Shown: piece after piece, positions 33,951 to 44,213 of the stretch
Layout: each line of letters opens with the position of its first letter
Numbering within the stretch: position 1 is the stretch's first letter
Assembly: GCF_011516635.5 (NCBI RefSeq)
Contig: NZ_CP096255.1
Location: forward strand, 6,818,501 to 6,882,500
DNA length: 64,000 bases
Direction: 5' to 3'
Source: Bradyrhizobium barranii subsp. apii
GTDB taxonomy: Bacteria > Pseudomonadota > Alphaproteobacteria > Rhizobiales > Xanthobacteraceae
Program-made: the position numbers and the translations under genes
The notes under the pieces: model-generated
Told to the model about the DNA's origin: nothing
What the model saw: the letters and a program-made list of their open reading frames with translations, nothing else
Database searches by the model: none

Positions 33951-34616
33951 CTACTCCGCTGCCTGTGCGTTGATCTCCGCCGAGACCTCGCGAATGGCGC
34001 GGGCGAGCAGGTTCGGATCCTGCGCGCCGGAGACGGCATATTTCTGCGCCAACACGTAGGTCGGTACGCCGGAGATACCCTTCTCGGCGGCCTCCTGCGC
34101 ATCGGCCGACACGCGTGCGACGTCCTCGTCGGTGGCGAGGCGCTTGCGCACGTCCCCGGCATCAAGACCGACATCGGCGGCCGCCTGCACCAGCACGTTC
34201 ACGTCAGTGAGGTCGCCGCCGTCGCGGAAATACAGCTCCATCAGCCGCTGCTTCATCTCGGGCGCCTTGCCGATCGCCTCGGCCCAGAGGATCAGGCGGT
34301 GACAGTCGGTGGTGTTGGGCTGGCGCGCGACCAGCTCGGGCTTGTAGACGAGGCCTTCCTCGCTAGCAGCCGCGACCACGCGGCCGGCAACGCCCTTATA
34401 GGCTTCGACCGAGCCGAACTTGGTGGTGAGATAGTCCTCGCGGCTGATGCCTTCGCGCGGCACCCACGGATTGAGGAAAAAGGGACGGAAATTGAGTTTG
34501 ACGGGAACGTCGGGCACGAGCGCCAGCGCGCTCTCGATCCGGTGCTTGCCGATATAGCACCAGGGGCACACCACGTCGGAGACGACATCGATCTGGAGCG
34601 GTTTCAACGTGCTCAT
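33951..34616 (-). CDS. DsbA-like oxidoreductase (FrnE type)
   Basis: The 221-residue protein has the thioredoxin-fold active site CPWC at residues 17-20 (DVVSDVVCPWCYIGKHRIES), and the C-terminal GVPTYVLAQKYAVSGAQDPN with the cis-Pro loop. It lacks a signal peptide, so it is of the cytoplasmic FrnE/polyketide-type DsbA subgroup rather than periplasmic DsbA. The ATG at 34616 leaves the conserved strand near the N-terminus. The XRE regulator gene upstream is on the same strand, 66 bp away. Confidence 0.88.
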   Translation of the reverse strand: MSTLKPLQIDVVSDVVCPWCYIGKHRIESALALVPDVPVKLNFRPFFLNPWVPREGISREDYLTTKFGSVEAYKGVAGRVVAAASEEGLVYKPELVARQPNTTDCHRLILWAEAIGKAPEMKQRLMELYFRDGGDLTDVNVLVQAAADVGLDAGDVRKRLATDEDVARVSADAQEAAEKGISGVPTYVLAQKYAVSGAQDPNLLARAIREVSAEINAQAAE

Positions 34617-34681
34617 AGCGCCTCCTTCGGGCGATGCGGGTTTGACCCAAGATAAGCCGAACCCGCCCCGAGGCAAGGGCG

Positions 34682-35503
34682 CTAGGTCATAGCTGCTGCC
34701 ATCTGCTTCAGCCGCTCGGCGGTGCTCTCGTCCGCCGGGAAGAACGTCTCCAGCGCCAGCTCCGACAGCGTGATGTCGACGGGTGTACCGAACACCATGG
34801 TGGTGGAGAAGAAACTTAGTATCTCTCCGCCATGGCGCAGCTTGAAGGGAATCGCGACATTGTCGCTCGACAGCGGCCCCGAACGCGCCGGGATGGGATA
34901 GCTCTTGAGGTCGTTATAGAGCTTGATCAGCTCAGGATCGGCCGTTGCCTCGCATTGCCGGTGCAGCCGCTCCAGCAGGTGCCCGCACCACTCCGCGAGA
35001 TTGACCGTGCGCGGCGCCAGCGCTTCAGGGTGAAACGCGAGCCGCAGCACGTTGAAGGGCTGACCGAGCAGCCGCTGCGGGATGCCTTCGAGCAGCGGCG
35101 CCACCATGCGGTTGGCGGAAACCAGATTCCAGTGCCGGTCATAGGCCAGCGCCGGATTGGGCTCATGCGCCCTGAGAACGAGGTCGATCGCCTGGCGAGC
35201 TGATTTCAAGGCGGGATCCTCCAGCGGGCGCTGCGGAAACGCCGGCGCATAGCCGGCGGCGACAAGCAGCACGTTGCGTTCGCGCAAGGGTACCTCGAGA
35301 CGTTCGGCTAGCCTGAGCACCATGTCGCGCGAGGGCGCAGCGCGGCCGGTCTCGACGAAGCTCAAATGCCGCGCGGAAATCTCGGCCTCGCCCGCCAGAT
35401 CGAGCTGGCTCATGCGGCGGCGTTGCCGCCATTCGCGCAAATGGTCGCCGATATGGACGGGCTGGCTGCGTTCGGCCTGTGCCGTGGATGCACGTGCGTT
35501 CAT
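34682..35503 (-). CDS. XRE family transcriptional regulator with MmyB-like domain
   Basis: The 273-residue protein has an N-terminal helix-turn-helix (REWRQRRRMSQLDLAGEAEI, then ISARHLSFVETGRAAPSRDM, about residues 24-63). The C-terminal domain (YDRHWNLVSANRMVAPLLEG and AEWCGHLLERL) is of the MmyB-type ligand-binding class. It probably represses or activates its own gene and the DsbA-like gene downstream. A 19-bp inverted repeat lies 35 bases upstream of its start. Confidence 0.88.
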   Translation of the reverse strand: MNARASTAQAERSQPVHIGDHLREWRQRRRMSQLDLAGEAEISARHLSFVETGRAAPSRDMVLRLAERLEVPLRERNVLLVAAGYAPAFPQRPLEDPALKSARQAIDLVLRAHEPNPALAYDRHWNLVSANRMVAPLLEGIPQRLLGQPFNVLRLAFHPEALAPRTVNLAEWCGHLLERLHRQCEATADPELIKLYNDLKSYPIPARSGPLSSDNVAIPFKLRHGGEILSFFSTTMVFGTPVDITLSELALETFFPADESTAERLKQMAAAMT

Positions 35504-35537
35504 GCTCGAAAACCTAGCATGCGGATTTCAGCCCTTC

Positions 35538-35556
35538 CATTACCCGCGAGGTAATG
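35538..35556. promoter_or_regulatory. Inverted repeat upstream of the XRE regulator
   Basis: CATTACC-CGCGA-GGTAATG is a perfect 7-bp inverted repeat with a 5-base spacer. Its position 35-53 bases upstream of the start codon suits an operator, possibly for autoregulation. Confidence 0.5.
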
Positions 35557-35763
35557 AATATTGGATACAACCATCTGAAATCGCTCAATCTCTTTTCGCA
35601 GACTCTGCTCAACACCAATACCGGACGAGCAAAGCTTGCGAAGAAGGGTGCAACGTCGCCCGCATCACGTGCGGAGCTCGCCGCAGCGCAAGTGACCGCG
35701 ATGAGGCATGCGCACGCTGGAAGTAAAGATTAGGGATTACCTGCACCGCCAGAGGACCGCCGC

Positions 35764-36854
35764 CTATGAAACGGCCGCTCCGGAAACCTTGTCGAAAAGG
35801 TGCGTTCGCTCCAGATCGATGGCGACATCTATTGGGCAATCCGGCGCCGCAGAAACACCGACTTGCATCTGCGCCGTGAATGGAAATGCGCCCACGGTTC
35901 CAATCACGAGAGTATGCGGCCCGAGCGGCTCCACGTCTTTCACCATCATGCGGACGGAGGAGCCCGATGGCGCATCTTGCCGCAGCACGTGGTCGGGCCG
36001 CACGCCGAGCACAACCGGCTTGCCGATGCTCCCTGCATAGGCCGCCTCTCGAGATTTCGGCAATCTCAACGCCGTACCCGAGGGTTCGGTGAAGATCAGT
36101 GCACCGTCGCGAGCGGCAATCTCCCCGTGGAGAAATTCATGCTGGGCGCGCCCATGAAGCCCGCGACGAACAGATTGCTTGGTTTCTCATAGATCGTGAT
36201 CGGATCAGCCGCCTGCTCGATGCGGCCGCGATTCATCACCACGACCCGATCGGCCATGGTCATAGCTTCGACCTGATCGTGCGTGACATAAACGATCGTC
36301 TTGGCGAGACGGCGATGCAATGCCTTGATCTCGGTCCGCATCTCGATGCGGAGTTTGGCGTCGAGGTTTGACAATGGCTCGTCGAACAGAAACACGTCCG
36401 GGCTGCGCACGATGGCACGGCCGATCGCCACGCGCTGACGCTGCCCACCGGAGAGCTGCTTGGGCCGACGGTCCACGTATTGCTCGAGGTCGAGAACCCG
36501 CGCCACGTCCTCGACGGCTTTCGCGATATTGGCGCGCGACTCGCCCCGCGCCTTCATGCCGTAGCCGATATTCTCACCAACAGTCATATGCGGATAGAGC
36601 GCATAATTCTGGAACACCATCGCGCAATTACGCAAGCCTGGGCGCAGCTGCGTCACATCGCGATTACCGATACGAATGGCTCCGCTGGTGACCGTCTCCA
36701 GTCCCGCTATCATGCGCAACGTCGTGGTCTTGCCGCAGCCGGACGGTCCGACAAGCACGACAAACTCCTCGTCGGCCACACTCAGATTAAGCCCCTCGAT
36801 GATCTTGTAGGGCCCATATGCCTTGCTGACGTTCTCGATCTCGACGTGCGCCAT
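35764..36854 (-). pseudogene. CUT1-type sugar ABC ATPase with a frameshift
   Basis: The first 237 residues or so (from ATG at 36854) form a complete nucleotide-binding domain: Walker A GPSGCGKTTT, signature LSGGQRQRVAIGRAI, Walker B VFLFDEPLSNLD. After GAPSMNF the frame shifts and stops at 36096. Coding continues in the next frame with LHGEIAARDGALIFTEPSG and the TOBE-type tail LGVRPDHVL up to 35764. A single missing T (AATTTTC to AATTTC) near 36139 would explain it. The remaining 252-residue product keeps the ATPase core but lacks the C-terminal regulatory domain, so some activity may remain. It could also be a sequencing error. Confidence 0.85.
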
Positions 36855-36938
36855 GGATTCCTTTTTCCGTCCCTATATCGACGGCCAACAAAGCCCGGAT
36901 GATGCTCACGCATCATCCGGGGCAGTCTCCGCGGGAAG

Positions 36939-38408
36939 CTAGTTCTTCGGTGAGAGGCCCATCGCCGCGCGATAGGCGGCGAGCTGCTTCGCGCGGCCGA
37001 ACTCGTCGGTCAGGCGATTCCATTCCTTCGCGACCGCGTCCAGCGCGGCCTGCGCGGCCTGCGGCGTGGTCTGGCCGGCCAGCGCCTTGCCAAGCTCAAT
37101 CTCCACAACCTCGGTGTAGGAGAAATAGCCGGGCAAACGCATGTCGAGCGCAACGTTCTTGCCGTTAATGGAGTCGGCCTGGGCGCCGAGATATTCCTTG
37201 GCTTCCGTCGGCGAGAAGATCTTGCTCCACAACTCCAGATTCGTGGTGTGCGACTTGCGGTATGGGTTGACACCCGTGCCACCGGTAATCGCGGCCTTGC
37301 CGGAGACTTCAGGGCTTGTCAGCGTCTTGACGAAATCCCAGGCCGCCTGCTGGTTCTTGCCCACCTTTGGCACGGCAATCTGCCAGCCTCCGAACGCCAT
37401 GAAGGGTGCCGGCAGCACTGCCGGAAACTTGTCCCACTTCTTGGTTTTGGCGTTCCATATCTCGTCAGAGCCGGGCAGCACCGCAGAGCCCACCTTGCCG
37501 GAAATCTTCGATTGCTTGGGGTCGGCGGCGATCACGCCGGTGTCGCCCCAACCGATCGACTCGGCCACCTGGCCGCCGGCCACGGCGGCATTGACCTCGC
37601 CGAACGAAAAGTTCAGCGCGTTGGGCGGGCCAAGCTTGGAAGCGCGAATATATTCCTCCAATCCCTTCACCCAGCCCGGATTGTTGATCTGGGCATCCAT
37701 CGTTTCGGGGTCGAAGAACATCGCGCCCGGATAGTTCGGGTTGTTGGTATAGGCCGCCGCGTGGCTGAAGAAGAACCAGAATTGCTGGCCACCGCGACAG
37801 AAGGCCTCCGCCGTGCCCCAGAGTCCCTTGTCGGGGCGCTGAAAGAACTCCGCGATGTCGAGATATTGCTTCCAGGTCTTTGGCGGCGCCAGGTCGTAGC
37901 CGTACTTGGCCTTGAAGGCGTCCTTCTCCTTGGGATCGCTGAACAGGTCGGTGCGATAGGTGTAGGTGTGAACGTCGCCGTCCATCGATTGCGAATAGAT
38001 CTTGCCTTCCCACACCATCAGGCGCTCACGGTAGGCCGGCTCGACATCGTCCCAATCCTTGCCGGACTGCATCTCTTTCGGCATCTCGCTGAGATAGGTG
38101 ACGAAGTCGGGCAGCCAGGCCGGCGCAAAGCTGACCAGATCGAACGTCGCGTCCGATCCGGTAAGCGATGTAACGATCTTCGGGTAGAGCTCCGACCAGG
38201 GGAACTCGACCACATTGACCTTGCCGCAGGTCTTCTTGGTCCATTCGTCCGCGCCGAGCTTGAGCGCGGAGGCGATATACGGTCCGGTCTGCGACGCCAC
38301 AGTCAGGGTGACGCCGGAGTAATCCGGGCTACAAGCAGCGTTCGCCTGGCTCGCGGTGCAAGCCATCGCGAGCGAGGTGGTCAGCATCAGAAACGTCCGT
38401 CGCAACAT
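36939..38408 (-). CDS. Sugar ABC transporter substrate-binding protein (family 1)
   Basis: The 489-residue precursor has a signal peptide (MLRRTFLMLTTSLAMACTAS, cleaved near ANA). The mature protein has the family 1 pattern, with FAPAWLPDFVTYLSEMPKEM, YRTDLFSDPKEKDAFKAKYG, PPKTWKQYLDIAEFFQ and PFMAFGGWQIAVPKVGKNQQ. It binds a sugar in the periplasm and delivers it to the two permeases encoded upstream. It lies between the permease genes and the ATPase gene in the same operon. Confidence 0.9.
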   Translation of the reverse strand: MLRRTFLMLTTSLAMACTASQANAACSPDYSGVTLTVASQTGPYIASALKLGADEWTKKTCGKVNVVEFPWSELYPKIVTSLTGSDATFDLVSFAPAWLPDFVTYLSEMPKEMQSGKDWDDVEPAYRERLMVWEGKIYSQSMDGDVHTYTYRTDLFSDPKEKDAFKAKYGYDLAPPKTWKQYLDIAEFFQRPDKGLWGTAEAFCRGGQQFWFFFSHAAAYTNNPNYPGAMFFDPETMDAQINNPGWVKGLEEYIRASKLGPPNALNFSFGEVNAAVAGGQVAESIGWGDTGVIAADPKQSKISGKVGSAVLPGSDEIWNAKTKKWDKFPAVLPAPFMAFGGWQIAVPKVGKNQQAAWDFVKTLTSPEVSGKAAITGGTGVNPYRKSHTTNLELWSKIFSPTEAKEYLGAQADSINGKNVALDMRLPGYFSYTEVVEIELGKALAGQTTPQAAQAALDAVAKEWNRLTDEFGRAKQLAAYRAAMGLSPKN

Positions 38409-38436
38409 CGTCCAGTCCTCCCTACATAGGTTTTTG

Positions 38437-39474
38437 CTATTTGATTGCTCCGAGCAGCAGGCCCGACCGCATCATGCGGCTGAGCAGACCTGCCATGATC
38501 ATCATCGGAATGATGGCGACGAGCGCCGCGGCCGAGATCGCCCACCATTCGTCGCCGCGCTGGCTGTTCTGTCCCGCCACCAGGATCGGCAGCGTCTGCC
38601 ATCTGGAATTGGTCAGGAACAGCGCGAACAGGAACTCGTTCCAGACGAAGGCGAGCGTGATCATGAAAGTCGCCAGCAGTCCGTTCATCGACATTGGCAC
38701 CACGATGCCGAGGAAGATGCGCCAACTTGGCACGTTGTCGACCATCGCGGCTTCTTCGACCTCGATCGGAATGGCCTCGAAAAAGTCGCGCATCAGCCAG
38801 ACCACGATCGGCAGCGAGAACGCGACGTAGCACAGCGTCAGGCCGACATAGCTGTCGATGAGCTGGAAGCCGAGCCGGCCGATTTCGCTGTAGAGGAGAT
38901 ACAGCGCGAAAGCCGTGACGATCGGCGGAAACATGCGCTGGCTGACGAACCAGAACAGGATGTCTTCATTGCCGAGGATCGGCCCCGGCAGCGGCAGGCG
39001 GTTGGACAGGATTGAAGCGACAAGCGCGATCGGGAACGCCAGCAGCAGCGCCTGCGCGCGGGTGAAGCCGAGCGAATTGTTGAACAGCAGATAGCCGCCG
39101 AGCGCGAGCAGGAAGAAGATCAGACCGGCGCCGAAGCGCACCCTGAATTCGAACCGCACCAGCGCATAGGCCGCCATTGCACCGACGGCAGTCGCGATCG
39201 CCGCCGCCGACAAGCCAACGATTGTCGAGTTCAAAAAGGTCCGGAAGAACTCGCCACGGATACCCTGATAAAGATCAATGAAGGGCTGCAGGGTCGGCGT
39301 GAAATCGACGAACGGAATATAGGTCGGGCCGCCGACCACGCCCGGCGGGGTCTTGAACGCCGTCACGACCACCCAATAGAGCGGAAACGCCGTGATCAGG
39401 CACCATGCGAAGACACCGGCCGCGACCAGGCGGCGGCTCCAGCGCGATAGTCCGGTAAGGCCCTGCCCGCTCAT
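38437..39474 (-). CDS. Sugar ABC transporter permease (MalG-like)
   Basis: The 345-residue membrane protein begins MSGQGLTGLSRWSRRL with TM1 AGVFAWCLITAFPLYWVVVT. The inner-membrane loop EEAAMVDNVPSWRIFLGIVV is the EAA motif that contacts the ATPase, and about six spans are visible. The ATG overlaps the stop of the partner permease by 4 bp (ATGA), so the two are translationally coupled. It is the second permease of the CUT1 transporter. Confidence 0.92.
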   Translation of the reverse strand: MSGQGLTGLSRWSRRLVAAGVFAWCLITAFPLYWVVVTAFKTPPGVVGGPTYIPFVDFTPTLQPFIDLYQGIRGEFFRTFLNSTIVGLSAAAIATAVGAMAAYALVRFEFRVRFGAGLIFFLLALGGYLLFNNSLGFTRAQALLLAFPIALVASILSNRLPLPGPILGNEDILFWFVSQRMFPPIVTAFALYLLYSEIGRLGFQLIDSYVGLTLCYVAFSLPIVVWLMRDFFEAIPIEVEEAAMVDNVPSWRIFLGIVVPMSMNGLLATFMITLAFVWNEFLFALFLTNSRWQTLPILVAGQNSQRGDEWWAISAAALVAIIPMMIMAGLLSRMMRSGLLLGAIK

Positions 39475-40346
39475 CGGCGCTTCTCCAGATGCGGCCGCAG
39501 CAGCGCCAGATAAGTGACGCCAATGATCGTGATGGCGATCAGGAACAGGAAGCTGAGCGCCGACGTGTAGCCGAGATTGAACTTCTTGAAACCCTCCTGA
39601 TAGGCGAACAAGGTCAGGGTCTCGGTGTCCACACCCGGTCCGCCGCCCGTCATCACGAATACGGTGTCCATGATCTTGTAGCTCTCGATCAGGCGGATGA
39701 AGACGACCGCGGCGGAGATCGGCAGCATCATCGGAAAGGTGATGCCCCAGAACTGTTGCCAGGCGCTGGCGTTCTCGAGCTCGGCCGCCTCGTAGACATC
39801 TTCGGGGAGCGTTTGCAGGCCAGCCAGCATCATCAGGATGATGAACGGGGTCCACTGCCAGATCTCAACAGCGATGATGCAGGCGAGCGCCCAATGACCG
39901 TTGGTGAGGAACGGCAAGTTCGCCATGCCGAACATGGACAGGAACTGGTTGAGCGGCCCCATGGTCGGATTGAAGATCATGCGAGCAACAAGCGCGACGG
40001 CGACCGGGGCCAGAAGCATGGGCAACAGCAAGGCCACGCGAAATAGCCGTTCGCCCGGAACGCGCGCGTTCAGCGCGAGCGCAACGCCAAACCCGATCAC
40101 GTATTGCAACCCGACGGCAATGAACGCGATCAGCGTCGTCGTGAAGATCGCATTCCAGAAGCGCGGCTCTTGCAGGAGCGTAGCATAATTGCCGAGCCAC
40201 ACGACCCGCGGCGGGATCGGCGGAATCAGGCGATAGCTGAGGAAGCTCATGGTGAGCGAATAGATCAGCGGAAAGATCGAGATCGCCAGCACGACGAGCA
40301 CCGCCGGCCAGATGAAGACATGCTTAATCGGATCGTTCCGCATCAT
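39471..40346 (-). CDS. Sugar ABC transporter permease (MalF-like)
   Basis: The 291-residue membrane protein starts MMRNDPIKHVFIWPAVLVVL and has about six spans. The EAA-type loop is YEAAELENASAWQQFWGITF. The NPTMGPLN segment and GGGPGVDTETLTLFAYQ are typical of MalF/UgpA-type permeases. It is the first permease of the pair, directly after the kinase gene (gap 7 bp) and coupled to the next by ATGA overlap. Confidence 0.93.
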   Translation of the reverse strand: MMRNDPIKHVFIWPAVLVVLAISIFPLIYSLTMSFLSYRLIPPIPPRVVWLGNYATLLQEPRFWNAIFTTTLIAFIAVGLQYVIGFGVALALNARVPGERLFRVALLLPMLLAPVAVALVARMIFNPTMGPLNQFLSMFGMANLPFLTNGHWALACIIAVEIWQWTPFIILMMLAGLQTLPEDVYEAAELENASAWQQFWGITFPMMLPISAAVVFIRLIESYKIMDTVFVMTGGGPGVDTETLTLFAYQEGFKKFNLGYTSALSFLFLIAITIIGVTYLALLRPHLEKRR

Positions 40347-40353
40347 GAGCAGA

Positions 40354-41286
40354 TCATCCCTTCAACAGGGCTTCAATCTCAGCGCGCCGCGGCATGGCAG
40401 GCGCAGTCCCCGCGCGCGTCACGGAAATCCCCGCCGTGGCGGAACCGAAGCGCGCCGCTTCCAGGGGATCGGCGCCGCCCGCAAGCGCTGCAGCGAAGCC
40501 GCCGACGAATGCATCGCCCGCGCCCGCGGTTTCGACCACCTTGCCGGCGGCGAACGGGGGCACGTGTAGCGAGCGATCTCGCCCGTGAAACAGCGCCCCG
40601 CGTTCGCCGAGCGTGATCAGCGCGGTGCCCGCTCCCTTGGCCACCAACGCTTCGCCGGCGCGGCGGGCGCCGGCAAGATCGCTCACCGCGATCCCCGTCA
40701 GCGCTTCCGCCTCGGTCTCATTGGGAACGACGTAGTCGCACAAGGCAAACAGGCCATCGTCGAATTTGACCGCAGGTGCCGGGTTGAACACGGTGATGCT
40801 GCCCGCAGCGCGCGCGATCTCGAGCCCGCGCTGCGCGGCCGCGACCGGTTGCTCGAGCTGGGTCACGAAGACGCGGCTGGTGCGGATCGCATCCGCCGCC
40901 GCATCGACGTCGGTGGGGCTGAGATCGTCGGCCGCTCCGCTCACCACGATGATGGCGTTGTCGCCGCGTGTCTCGTGGACATAGATGAAGGCCGCGCCGG
41001 TCGGCGCCTCCGCAGTCCTGGCGACGCGCGGTCGAATGCCCTCGGTTTCCCACGTCTTGATGGCAAGATCACCGAAGGCGTCGCGGCCGATCCGGGAGAT
41101 GAAGGTCACATCTGCGCCTGCGCGCGCAGCGGCCACCGCCTGGTTCGACCCCTTGCCGCCTGGTCCCATGGCAAATCCCGAGCCGGCGATCGTTTCACCG
41201 ATCGCGGGCATGTTGCCGGCCCGGAAGGCCAGATCGACGACGAAGATGCCGAGCACTGCGACGCCAGTCTTGCTCATGGTCGTCAC
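40354..41286 (-). CDS. rbsK: PfkB family carbohydrate kinase (ribokinase-like)
   Basis: The 310-residue protein is a PfkB-fold kinase. The N-terminal GPGGKGSNQAVAAARAGADV and the C-terminal VETAGAGDAFVGGFAAAL, with the catalytic Asp in GAGD, are ribokinase signatures. In this cluster with deoC it may phosphorylate deoxyribose, giving deoxyribose 5-phosphate, rather than ribose; the substrate is inferred. The ATG at 41286 overlaps the stop of the mutarotase gene (ATGA), which supports this start. Confidence 0.88.
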   Translation of the reverse strand: MTTMSKTGVAVLGIFVVDLAFRAGNMPAIGETIAGSGFAMGPGGKGSNQAVAAARAGADVTFISRIGRDAFGDLAIKTWETEGIRPRVARTAEAPTGAAFIYVHETRGDNAIIVVSGAADDLSPTDVDAAADAIRTSRVFVTQLEQPVAAAQRGLEIARAAGSITVFNPAPAVKFDDGLFALCDYVVPNETEAEALTGIAVSDLAGARRAGEALVAKGAGTALITLGERGALFHGRDRSLHVPPFAAGKVVETAGAGDAFVGGFAAALAGGADPLEAARFGSATAGISVTRAGTAPAMPRRAEIEALLKG

Positions 41287-41738
41287 TCTCCGTCCGGCGC
41301 GATGACGCCCTTGGAAAACAGGAAGCAGCCGTAGAAGCGCCGCTCTCCCGTGGCGATCACACAGTAGGCCGTCTTGGCCTTTTCATAGAAGGCATGGCGC
41401 TCGACCCCGACCAGCGGCCAGGAGCGTCCCTCGGCGCGGTCGATCGCGGCCTGCACCTCGCGCTGTACCGGCGGCACCTCCTGGGGCTGGCCAACAATCT
41501 CCATGCGGATTGCGGCATCGTCGACGAACGTATCGAGCGGCAGCACCGAGAGAATGGCTTCGATCGCCTTTGCCGTACTGACGTTGTCGATGCGAAGCAG
41601 CTCGCCGAACACGGTCTGGCGCGCAATGGAGTCGGCAGGAAAATTGGTGTCGCACACCACGAGGCGGTCCCCGTGCCCCATTGCGCGCAAGGCATAAAGC
41701 ACGTCGGCATTGAGCAGTGGATTGATGCCCTTGAGCAT
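41283..41738 (-). CDS. RbsD/FucU family sugar mutarotase
   Basis: The 151-residue protein begins MLKGINPLLNADVLYALRAM and has GHGDRLVVCDTNFPADSIAR, with the catalytic His and Asp of the RbsD/FucU fold, and YEKAKTAYCVIATGERRFYG near the end. These enzymes interconvert sugar anomers so that the kinase receives the right form. The ATG at 41738 follows GGAGGGACGCAAC. It overlaps the kinase gene downstream by 4 bp. Confidence 0.88.
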   Translation of the reverse strand: MLKGINPLLNADVLYALRAMGHGDRLVVCDTNFPADSIARQTVFGELLRIDNVSTAKAIEAILSVLPLDTFVDDAAIRMEIVGQPQEVPPVQREVQAAIDRAEGRSWPLVGVERHAFYEKAKTAYCVIATGERRFYGCFLFSKGVIAPDGE

Positions 41739-41821
41739 GTTGCGTCCCTCCCTTGTCTTCAAAAAATCGCCCGAACTCTGATGGTCCGAATGCCAACCCG
41801 TATCACCGCAAGGTGACGTCT

Positions 41822-44211
41822 TTAGTCCCCATAAGGAATCCAGATGTTCTTCACCTGCACCGCGTGGCGGAGCAGGATCGGACCTTCGCTCGCCACCCGG
41901 TCGTACCAATCGAGCGCCAGCCCGTGGTCGACCAGCGTGCGCTTGAGGTTGCCGATCGACAGCCGCTCCGCAGCAGTCGAGGCCTCCTGCGAGCCGAACA
42001 CCCAGAGCGCATCGACGTCATCATGCTCGGCAAGGACCTTTGCGAGCGCATCGCGCTCGCCGGTGACGATATTGACGACGCCTGCCGGCACATCCGACGT
42101 CTCCAGCACCTGATAAAAATCGGTCGCTGCAAGCGGATGCCGCTCGCTTGGGACGGCGACGACGCGGTTGCCCATCGCAATCAACGGTGCCACCAGGCTG
42201 ATGAAGCCCAGCAACGGGGCCTCGTCCGGACAGGCCACCCCGACCACGCCGATCGGCTCGTGCATGGCAAGCGCCACGCCGCGCAACGGCGGTGCATGGA
42301 TCGTCCCCTCGTATTTGTCGGCCCAGGCCCCATAGCTGAACAGCCGTTCGATACTCGCCTCGACCTCCGCGCGCGCCTTGGCGGGCGAAACGCCGGTCAT
42401 ATCACCGACGCGCCGGGCGAACTCGTCGCCACGCGCGGACAGATTCTCGGCAAGGTAGTAGAGGATTTGGGCGCGATTATGCGTCGACGCCCGCGCCCCC
42501 CCTCGGCCGAGCGCGCAGCGGCCACCGCGTTACGGATATCCTTGCGATTGCCCTCACCGGCTTCGCCGAGGTGCTTCCCCTTCGGCGACAGCACCGCGCG
42601 CGAATAGTTTCCGTCGGGACGAACCTGCTTGCCGCCGACGAACAGCTTGGCGGTTCGGTCGATCGACGGCGTGCCAAATCCGGCGCCGTCGTTAGAAGCC
42701 GCCGGGGATGGCGGCGGCACCTTCGCCCGCGCCTTCCGCCCGCTCCAGGCTTTCGGCTTGAGATATTCGTAGAGACCTTCCCGGCCGCCCTCGCGACCGA
42801 AGCCGGACTCGCGATAGCCGCCGAAGCCGACGCTGGCATCGAACAAATTGGTCGCATTGACCCAGACCACGCCGGCCTGAAGCTTCGGCGCGATATCGAG
42901 CGCCAGCCCGATGGTCTCGCTCCACACGCTGGCGGCAAGGCCATAGCGCGTGTTGTTGGCGAGCATCACCGCCTCGTCCGGCGTGCGGAACGTCATCGCG
43001 ACCAGCACCGGGCCAAAGATCTCCTCGATCGCCACGGTCGATGACGGATGTACGTTCCAAAGCAAGGTGGGGGGATAGAAGCATCCCTCAGCGGGGATCG
43101 GCCCCGGCGCCTGATACTTCTCAGCGCCCTCCTTGACGCCGATTTCGACCAGCGCCTTGATCCGCTCGAGCTGCACCGGTGCGACCACCGCGCCCATGTC
43201 GATCGCCTTGTCGAGCGGCGGACCCACGCGCAGCGTCTCCATGCGGCGGATGAGGCGCTTGCGGAATGTCTCTGCGATCCCTTCCTGCAGCAGAAGCCGC
43301 GATCCGGCACAACAGACCTGGCCCTGGTTGAACCAGATCGCATCGACCACGCCTTCCACGGCGCCGTCGATGTCGGCGTCGTCGAACACGATGAACGGCG
43401 ACTTGCCGCCGAGCTCGAGCGTCAGCGACTTGCCGCTGCCTGCGGTCGACTGACGGATCAATCGACCGACCTCGGTCGATCCGGTGAAGGCGATCTTGTC
43501 GATACCGGGATTTTCGACCAGCAACGCGCCGGTGGCGCCATCACCCGTCACCACATTCAACACGCCGGGCGGCAGGCCGGCTTCCGCCGCGAGCTCGGCG
43601 AACAGCAGCGCGGTGAGTGACGTGAACTCTGCCGGTTTCAGCACCACGGTGTTGCCGGTCGCCAGCGCGGGCGCGATCTTCCAGGCCAGCATCAGCAGCG
43701 GAAAGTTCCAGGGGATGATCTGGCCGATCACACCGACCGGGACATGGTCGGCGAATTCGCGGTCCTGCAATTGTGCCCAGCCGGCGTGATACAGGAAGTG
43801 GCGCGCGGCGAGCGGCACGTCGAGATCGCGGGTTTCCCTGATCGGTTTGCCATTGTCGATCGCTTCCAATACCGCGAACAGACGAGCATGACGTTGCAGC
43901 ATGCGCGCCAGCGCATAGAGATGACGGGCACGACCGTGACCACCGAGCTTTGCCCATGACGACTGCGCCGATCGCGCGGCGCCGACGGCAGCCTCGACAT
44001 CCGCTGCGATGCCTTGCGCGATCTTGGCCAGCGTCTTTCCGGTGGCTGGCTCGATCGTCGCCAGATGCTTGCCCGAAGCCGGCGCGACGAATTTACCGGC
44101 AATGAAATGCCCAAACGTCGCGTCGTGCCGCTTCAGCCAGGCGCGCGCCTCGCCGTCCGCCTCGGGAGCGGGACCATAATCCATGGTCTCAAAGTAATGT
44201 GCGATACTCAT
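41822..44211 (-). pseudogene. Two-part aldehyde dehydrogenase with a frameshift
   Basis: The first frame (from ATG 44211, MSIAHYFETMDYGPAPE) encodes a complete ALDH: PWNFPLLMLAWKIAPALA, LELGGKSPFIVFDDAD with the general base and FNQGQVCCAGSRL with the catalytic Cys, then a second ALDH-like N-terminal half. It shifts at a G7 run near 42500. In the next frame RASTHNRAQILYYLAENLSA continues to the second half, ending at 41822. The full protein would be near 795 residues, as in dual-domain ALDHs near deoC. A missing T in the G-run explains the shift. The first domain could still work; it would oxidise acetaldehyde made by DeoC. Confidence 0.88.
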
Positions 44212-44213
44212 GC

